A DNA stretch of 57,888 nt from an uncultured Oscillospiraceae bacterium. GTDB lineage: Bacteria > Bacillota > Clostridia > Oscillospirales > Ruminococcaceae. The position numbers and the translations under genes were made by a program. Shown in pieces: positions 53,291-57,888 of the stretch (the stretch's first letter is position 1; each line of letters begins with the position of its first letter). Location: positions 1 through 57,888 of the forward strand of contig CAJUSD010000020.1 in the NCBI GenBank assembly GCA_910589145.1, written 5' to 3'. A model generated the notes under the pieces. It did no database searches. It saw only the letters and a list, made by a program, of their open reading frames with translations, and was not told where the DNA came from.

Positions 53291-54775
53291 TTATTTTACA
53301 AAGGGATTCTCAGTGGGATATAAAACGCCAGCAGGCTGGTTATATGCGATATCAGAAACACCAAGATATTTAAATACTTCAAAGAGCGCTTTTCCAAAAT
53401 GTCCAAAAGCAACTGCCCCATGATGCGGATAATGCTTTTCAATTAACACATGACGATAGAAACGTCCCATTTCAGGAATGGCGAATACACCAATACCGCC
53501 AAAGGAACGGCTGGCAACAGGAAGAACTTCGCCTTGTGCAACATATGCAGTTAATTTAGCATCAGCTGTACTTTGCAGACGATAGAAAGTAATTGCACCT
53601 GGTACAATATCGCCTTCCAATGTTCCACGGGTAATATCAGGCTCTTTATCGGGCTCCAGTCCGCGGTGCATGATTAACTGATATTTCATACTGCAGGAAA
53701 CCAGTTTTTTGGAACAGGTGTTTCCACAATGGAAGCCCATAAATGTATCCTTATGGGTGTAATTGTATTTCCCAGAAATCTCACCCTGGTACATTTCAGC
53801 AGGAACAGTATTGTTAATGTCAAGGAGTGTGACTGCATCCTGGGTAATACAAGTGCCTATGTATTCGCTGAGTGCTCCGTAAATATCAACTTCACAGGAA
53901 ACAGGGATTCCGCGTCCGGTCAGGCGGGAGTTGACATAGCAGGGAACAAATCCAAATTGTGTCTGGAACGCAGGCCAGCATTTATTAGCTAATGCTACAT
54001 ATGGACGGGAACCTTTATGAGCGTCGATCCAGTCTAAAAGGGTGAGTTCATATTGTGCAAGCTTGGGTAGGATGCCAGGCATCTTGTTGCCTTCGCCAAG
54101 TTCTTTTTCCATATCAGCCTGAACTTCAGCAATTCTTGGGTCCCCAGCATGAGCATTGAAAGCTGCAAACAGATCCAACTCTGAGTTTTCTTCAATTTCA
54201 ACACCTAACTGATGAAGCTGGAAGATAGGTGCATTACATGCTAAGAAATCCTGCGGCCGTGGGCCAAAAGAGATAATTTTCAGATTTTTCAGGCCGATTA
54301 ATGTACGAGCAATCGGAAGAAAATCTTCAATCATTTCCGCAATTTCTTTTGCGGTTCCGACTGGATACTCAGGAATGTATGCTTTTACACCGCGCAAAGC
54401 CAAGTTATAACTGGCATTGAGCATTCCACAATATGCATCGCCGCGGGAACTTGCCAAAGTGGGAATATCTTCTTCCGCAGCAGCGGCAAACATCACCGGA
54501 CCGTTAAATTCCTTCGCCAAAAGAGTTTCTGAAGATTCGGGGCCAAAGTTTCCTAAATAAACCAACAGGGCGTTTACGCCGTTTGCACGGATATCTTCCA
54601 AAGCCTGACGCATATGGAGCTCATTTTCGACTGTTACAGGGCACTCGTAAATAGTTACCCCTTTTTCTTTACAGGCAGCAACTAAAGCGTGACGGCGATT
54701 GGCCGACAGTTCCATTGGGAAGCAGTCACGGCTGACAGATACTACGCCCAAGGTAACAGATGGTATATTGTTCAT
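53291..54775 (-). CDS. L-fucose/L-arabinose isomerase-family protein
   Basis: A 494-residue protein resembling the L-fucose isomerase superfamily, which interconverts aldose and ketose forms of sugars with a Mn site. ATG 54775 (MNNIPSVTLGVVSVSRDCFP) follows TTGGAGGAATG; an upstream in-frame ATG at 54823 is less likely. Seen: NALLVYLGNFGPE, CEVDIYGALSEYIGTCI with acidic metal ligands, LLDINNTVP and FMGFHCGNTC with a His. The last part has RSFGGIGVFAIPEMGRFYRH. The typical catalytic Glu/Asp/His set seems present, but the exact sugar is not predictable. It stands alone between tRNA genes. Confidence 0.85.
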   Translation of the reverse strand: MNNIPSVTLGVVSVSRDCFPMELSANRRHALVAACKEKGVTIYECPVTVENELHMRQALEDIRANGVNALLVYLGNFGPESSETLLAKEFNGPVMFAAAAEEDIPTLASSRGDAYCGMLNASYNLALRGVKAYIPEYPVGTAKEIAEMIEDFLPIARTLIGLKNLKIISFGPRPQDFLACNAPIFQLHQLGVEIEENSELDLFAAFNAHAGDPRIAEVQADMEKELGEGNKMPGILPKLAQYELTLLDWIDAHKGSRPYVALANKCWPAFQTQFGFVPCYVNSRLTGRGIPVSCEVDIYGALSEYIGTCITQDAVTLLDINNTVPAEMYQGEISGKYNYTHKDTFMGFHCGNTCSKKLVSCSMKYQLIMHRGLEPDKEPDITRGTLEGDIVPGAITFYRLQSTADAKLTAYVAQGEVLPVASRSFGGIGVFAIPEMGRFYRHVLIEKHYPHHGAVAFGHFGKALFEVFKYLGVSDIAYNQPAGVLYPTENPFVK

Positions 54776-54904
54776 TGTCCATTCCTCCAATTTTGGCAGT
54801 ATTTCGGGAGGAAGCCCCCCCATACCATAATAATACTATATTAGAATACTAAAAGTCTATATCAAATCCAAAAAATTTTTGTAACAAATTGCATATAACA
54901 GAAA

Positions 54905-54934
54905 GAGAGACCTCCGCTATTGCGGAAGTCTCTC
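54905..54934 (-). terminator. Terminator of tRNA-Gln
   Basis: GAGAGAC...GTCTCTC (54905-54911 with 54928-54934) with inner CCGC/GCGG and a TATT loop; on the minus strand the right side is followed by TCTTTCTG. Lies just 3' of the tRNA. Confidence 0.75.
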
Positions 54935-54938
54935 AAAA

Positions 54939-55012
54939 TGGTTGCCCGAAAAGGATTCGAACCCTTACAAACAGAGTCAGAGTCTGTCGTGCTACCCTTA
55001 CACAATCGGGCA
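54939..55012 (-). tRNA. tRNA-Gln(CTG)
   Basis: A 74-nt minus-strand cloverleaf: acceptor TGCCCGA/TCGGGCA, encoded CCA, T-arm GGGTTCGAATCC, and anticodon stem ACAGA/TCTGT around loop CTCTGAC, so anticodon CTG for glutamine CAG. Confidence 0.93.
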
Positions 55013-55280
55013 ATATTGAATTTGAAGCTTGCTCTCTCTGTGAGAACGTTTATTATTATACCCTTTCTTTTCAAAATGTCAACTGTTTTTTTAAAAAAAT
55101 TTCAAAAAATTTTTTTGGCCTTTTTGATTTGTGCTTTTTAGCATGAATGAACATATTTTAACTGTATTTTTCTGATATCTCCTTTAAGTGAAAACCAAAA
55201 TCAAAATTTTACTGCTTTCTTTAATGTAACATATCGAGCAGGGACTGCTTTCACTTTAGGGAATACCTGCTGTTTATCCC
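55013..55280. other. AT-rich spacer without a gene
   Basis: About 270 bp, very AT-rich with long T and A runs (for example 55085-55130). It presumably carries the promoter of tRNA-Gln at the left. No convincing ORF or RNA gene was found. Confidence 0.6.
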
Positions 55281-55502
55281 AATGGAGTACTGCTGGGCAG
55301 GATATCAGAGTTTAATTTGGGATGGGGAACTTTGGTGGTGATGGCTGCTGCCTGCTTGTGGACAGCGGCGGCGATCTGGCTTTGGAGGAAATCAAAATTT
55401 TTCACAGCCTTTAAATTGTTTTTGTATCGTGGTAACTTTTTTAGCCTTTTGACGGTTTCTTTCAGTTGGTTTTTGACAGAAATATGCTTGACAGATATTT
55501 AA
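55281..55502 (+). pseudogene. Remnant of a transporter C-terminus (copy 1)
   Basis: From 55281 the frame reads NGVLLGRISEFNLGWGTLVV, MAAACLWTAAAIWLWRKSKF and ends at 55502. It resembles the last transmembrane helix of an MFS transporter. No start or upstream domain is intact. A related stretch lies at 56500-56643 (SGVLLGQVSKLTMGWGTAAM, AAAACLWVITALLFWRASI), so it is one of two degraded copies flanking the SDR gene. Confidence 0.65.
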
Positions 55503-55556
55503 TTTTTGGATATACTTTCTATATAAATATTTAATTTATTTAAGGAGGCGTTTGTT

Positions 55557-56360
55557 TTGGACAGATTAAAGGATAAGGTTGCTATTGTTACTGGTTCTAC
55601 AAGTGGAATTGGTATCGGAATTGCACGTGTTTTTGCTGGAGAAGGGGCAAAGGTTGTCGTCTGCGGAAGACGGGCTGAAAAGGGACAGGCAGTCGTCGAT
55701 CAGATCAAGGCTGAAGGCGGAGAAGCTATGTACCACTTTATGGATATTACCAAGCCTGAAAGCACTGAAAAACTCTTTGAGGATGTGAAAAAGGCTTATG
55801 GCAGGATCGATGTCCTTGTCAACAACGCTGCTAATGTTGGGCTGCCTGACGGACGTGTAGAAGAAGTTACTTTGGAAATGTGGGACAACATTTTCCAGAC
55901 TGATTTGCGGGGGACTTTCTGGGCATGTAAATGTATCCTGCCATATCTGCGGGAGAACGAAAAGGGCGGCGTGATTATCAACATAGGTTCCATGGCTTCT
56001 ATTGGAGGAGACCTGGGCGCTACTGCCTACGGATGTGCAAAGGCAGGTGTGGATATATTGACCAAGCTTATTGCGCTCCAGTATGGAAAGGAAAATATCC
56101 GCTGCAACTGCGTCCGCCCTGGATTAATTGTCACCCCACAGAATGAACCTCGTATACCACAGGTTCTGAAGGATATTTTTATGGACAACATTCTTGGAAA
56201 CCGGTATGGCTGCCCGGACGATATTGCCAATATGTGCTTGTATCTAGCCTCTGATGAGAGCGCATATGTATCCGGCCAAGTTTTGGATGTAGATGGTGGG
56301 CTGAATTCCCATGTCCCGACAGTTGCCCAGTTCCGAAAAATAAATAGCCGTACTTGGTAA
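55557..56360 (+). CDS. Short-chain dehydrogenase/reductase (SDR)
   Basis: A 267-residue classical SDR that transfers hydride between NAD(P)H and a keto or hydroxy group. TTG start at 55557 follows AAGGAGG. The cofactor loop is TGSTSGIG (12-19), NNAAN (89-93) is present, and the catalytic triad is S145, Y158 and K162 (YGCAK). The usual catalytic Asn is Asp here (QTDLRGTF, D116), a permitted variant that may alter activity. RPGLIVTPQ near residue 190 is the family C-terminal region. It is close to glucose-1-dehydrogenase-like and FabG-like enzymes; the substrate is unknown. A terminator-like hairpin follows. It lies between two transporter remnants. Confidence 0.9.
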   Translation: MDRLKDKVAIVTGSTSGIGIGIARVFAGEGAKVVVCGRRAEKGQAVVDQIKAEGGEAMYHFMDITKPESTEKLFEDVKKAYGRIDVLVNNAANVGLPDGRVEEVTLEMWDNIFQTDLRGTFWACKCILPYLRENEKGGVIINIGSMASIGGDLGATAYGCAKAGVDILTKLIALQYGKENIRCNCVRPGLIVTPQNEPRIPQVLKDIFMDNILGNRYGCPDDIANMCLYLASDESAYVSGQVLDVDGGLNSHVPTVAQFRKINSRTW

Positions 56361-56369
56361 TGGTTATAA

Positions 56370-56418
56370 AAAATCGGGTTTTGAAATAAAGCGTAAGCTT
56401 TTTCGGCCCGGTTTTTTA
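56370..56418 (+). terminator. Terminator after the SDR gene
   Basis: AAAAATCGGG (near 56370) pairs with CCCGGTTTTT (near 56409) allowing a G.U pair; a smaller AAAGC/GCTTT stem lies in the loop. TTTTTT follows. Terminates the SDR transcript. Confidence 0.68.
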
Positions 56419-56499
56419 ATTCTTGACTGAAGTTTTCTGAATGATATTGACAAAGTGGGCCAGGGGCGACCGCTTGGATTTTTACCTTCCTATTATTCC

Positions 56500-56643
56500 A
56501 GCGGAGTGTTGCTGGGCCAAGTGTCGAAACTTACTATGGGCTGGGGAACCGCAGCGATGGCGGCGGCTGCCTGTTTGTGGGTGATTACTGCCCTTTTGTT
56601 TTGGCGTGCTTCTATTAGGAAATATAATTCTACCAAAACATAA
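56500..56643 (+). pseudogene. Remnant of a transporter C-terminus (copy 2)
   Basis: The frame from about 56455 contains FLPSYYSSGVLLGQVSKLTM, then GWGTAAMAAAACLWVITALL and FWRASIRKYN, ending at 56643. A terminal MFS helix with a Gly/Ala pattern; the rest of the gene is missing. It is about 1.2 kb from copy 1 and in the same orientation. Confidence 0.66.
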
Positions 56644-56664
56644 GCCTAAGTTATAAGACGGCAA

Positions 56665-56709
56665 AAAGAACTCCTTATAAGACTAATACAGTTTTATAAG
56701 GAGTTCTTT
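56665..56709. terminator. Bidirectional terminator before the DUF6809-like gene
   Basis: AAAGAACTCCTTATAA (56665-56680) pairs with TTATAAGGAGTTCTTT (56694-56709), 16-bp perfect stem and 13-nt loop. T-runs flank on both sides. Confidence 0.88.
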
Positions 56710-56713
56710 GTTT

Positions 56714-56983
56714 TTAGATAAGTGCCTCTTCATCTTCCGTATTTGTAAGAGATTCCAAAATGATTCTGACCCCCATTTTAAATCCGGCCACAAAACAGTC
56801 CTGGTTTTCCAGGGCGCAGCGATCCAAAATCATATTTTGGATTTGTTCATATATTTCCTGCTGTTCTGGAGTTAGAGTATTGAAAAAACGCATTTCATCA
56901 GGGTCAGGGCCTTTTTTTCTGAAGGGAAGGGTTTCCATGATGTCAATTTCCCCCTTAAATAAATCCGCTAGTATACTGTTCAT
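56714..56983 (-). CDS. DUF6809-like protein
   Basis: An 89-residue protein. ATG 56983 (MNSILADLFKGEIDIMETLP) follows GGGAG; an in-frame ATG at 56998 includes that site. It is helical and acidic, with LTPEQQEIYEQIQNMILDRC and FVAGFKMGVRIILESLTNTE, a pattern I associate with small DUF6809-type proteins of gut Firmicutes. These are free-standing genes with no established function. The gene ends close to a bidirectional terminator. Confidence 0.7.
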   Translation of the reverse strand: MNSILADLFKGEIDIMETLPFRKKGPDPDEMRFFNTLTPEQQEIYEQIQNMILDRCALENQDCFVAGFKMGVRIILESLTNTEDEEALI

Positions 56984-57380
56984 TTTATTTTCTCCCATTT
57001 TTAGTATAAATAAAAAGATAAAAGCAAATATTGATAAGTAAATAATTTAAAGAGAATTCGGTGAAAAAAGGGATTACAAGTCCAACTAGGAAACCCCTCT
57101 GATATTGCTACACTCGCTAGCTCACCCTGTAAGAGAAGCCATGGAGTGTATACAAGGCTGAGAAGTTGACTACCTTACCGGCTAAGCGGCATTAAAATTT
57201 TAGGATGATAGATTCTTTTATTCCGTTAAACTCATGTTACTTTATAGATTCATACATTCCCTGACTGTGAATATTACCCTTATTATAACATTATATTGAT
57301 TATAAATCAATTATATATTTTATTTATACTCAATTTATTTTTATTAAAAATCCATATATCCTTATTTTAAGGAGGGAAAT
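56984..57380. other. 397-bp spacer with an unassigned, possibly structured segment
   Basis: AT-rich ends and a mixed-composition core at 57061-57210. The core contains TACACTC (57109-57115) and its complement GAGTGTA (57144-57150), and a small GCCG/CGGC-like stem near 57178-57190. It has no ORF longer than about 30 codons. It could be a structured RNA or an old repeat. No riboswitch is recognised. Confidence 0.45.
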
Positions 57381-57737
57381 ATGGAGCATTTATATAGATT
57401 GGACTACAAAAATATTGCCAAAAAAATAAAAGCGGCCAGAAAATCTGCTAACTTAACACAAGCAGAGCTTGCTGAAAAAATAGATATTTCAACAAATGCG
57501 GTTGCTAAACTAGAAAATAATTTAATGACACCAAGCTTACAGACTCTGATAAACATTGCTAACATTTTAGATCTCGATATCAACTATCTTTTGAAGGATG
57601 ATCAAACTATAAGCAAAGAAGAAACCTATATTGATATGCTTTTAAATACCCTTATTAGTAATTTGGCCTCAAAAGATAAAGAGTTTATGATTCATATTAT
57701 TAATGGACTAAAACTTTATTATAGTTCTAACAAATAG
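57381..57737 (+). CDS. XRE-family transcriptional regulator
   Basis: A 118-residue AT-rich protein. ATG 57381 follows AAGGAGG. Residues 8-62 are a helix-turn-helix (IKAARKSANLTQAELAEKID, ISTNAVAKLENNLMTP), followed by a LINIANILDLDINYLLKDDQ linker and a helical, Lys-rich C-terminal part (MLLNTLISNLASKDKEFMIH) that may bind a ligand or make a dimer. No partner gene is present. Probably a local regulator; targets unknown. Confidence 0.88.
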   Translation: MEHLYRLDYKNIAKKIKAARKSANLTQAELAEKIDISTNAVAKLENNLMTPSLQTLINIANILDLDINYLLKDDQTISKEETYIDMLLNTLISNLASKDKEFMIHIINGLKLYYSSNK

Positions 57738-57819
57738 ACAGCAAAAAGGAAAAGTCAACACAGTTTGCATCAATCCTCTACTCTATAATAACGGATTTTA
57801 AAAAATTTGGAAAAAGGTG

Positions 57820-57848
57820 TTGACAAAGGGGGAATGATATGATATTAT
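57820..57848 (+). promoter_or_regulatory. Strong promoter at the right edge, rRNA-like
   Basis: TTGACA (57820-57825), 17-bp spacer and TATTAT (57843-57848). The sequence after it begins TCAAGCACTCGGGAGACGGGGC and then ends at the window edge; a GC-rich leader after such a strong promoter is typical of rRNA or tRNA operons. The downstream gene is not visible. Confidence 0.65.
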
Positions 57849-57888
57849 AGTCAAGCACTCGGGAGACGGGGCGGAAAGCTCCTGAAAC

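Noticed and set aside
54862..55146. Short open frames across tRNA-Gln on both strands
   Set aside because: They run through a clear cloverleaf and its terminator; their sequence is the translation of tRNA and AT-rich DNA.

Overview
The window looks like chromosome of a low-to-mid GC gut-type Clostridia (Oscillospirales-like, Bacillota) carrying most of one large integrated phage. The assignment rests on a type III glutamine synthetase, strong AGGAGG-type ribosome sites, sigma-A TTGACA/TATAAT promoters and PBSX-type phage modules. It is an inference from gene content, not a database match.

Positions 1-40400 are a myovirus-type prophage. A leftward tyrosine integrase is cut by the left edge. 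Next come a membrane/zinc-ribbon protein, an ImmA peptidase, a CI-like repressor and a divergent switch with three operators (2884-3013). Rightward early genes follow: small regulators, Gp157, AAA ATPase, DEAD-like helicase, VRR-NUC nuclease, DUF669, a P4/D5-type primase-helicase, and after it a 107-nt composite hairpin that may be an origin. A DUF1492/ArpU-like regulator ends in an array of six repeats spaced exactly 10-11 bp, followed by a -10 box and a leader terminator: a probable late promoter. Then come a DNA methyltransferase, TerS/TerL, portal, minor head protein (with a fused HELGH metalloprotease domain), scaffold, SU10-type capsid, connectors, sheath, tube, a tail chaperone with a programmed -1 frameshift, tape measure, LysM/baseplate genes and a modular tail-fibre block. 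Two of the three glycine-rich fibre genes carry poly-G tracts (8 and 12 G) at the same codon position, candidates for phase variation. Two or three holin-like genes and an amidase-SH3 endolysin close the lytic block.

Positions 40400-48812 are an AT-richer accessory region: a second XRE/ImmA pair with its own promoter-operator, a small lysine-rich protein, a DUF6602 protein with nuclease-like motifs, and a 1912-residue DUF4011-SF1 helicase-Vsr-like-DUF3320 protein resembling the Hhe anti-phage protein. Its cis nuclease and transglutaminase-like sites look degenerate, so the adjacent DUF6602 nuclease may act in trans. This pair is the best candidate for an undescribed system. Whether it lies inside the prophage is unresolved because no attR was found.

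Positions 48813-57888 are ordinary chromosome: a MITE-like repeat, glutamine synthetase III behind a promoter-terminator leader, a MATE-like transporter, tRNA-Leu(CAG), an L-fucose/arabinose isomerase-family protein, tRNA-Gln(CTG), a short-chain dehydrogenase flanked by two remnants of a transporter C-terminus, a DUF6809-like protein, an unassigned possibly structured segment, an XRE regulator, and a strong promoter at the right edge that may start an rRNA or tRNA operon.
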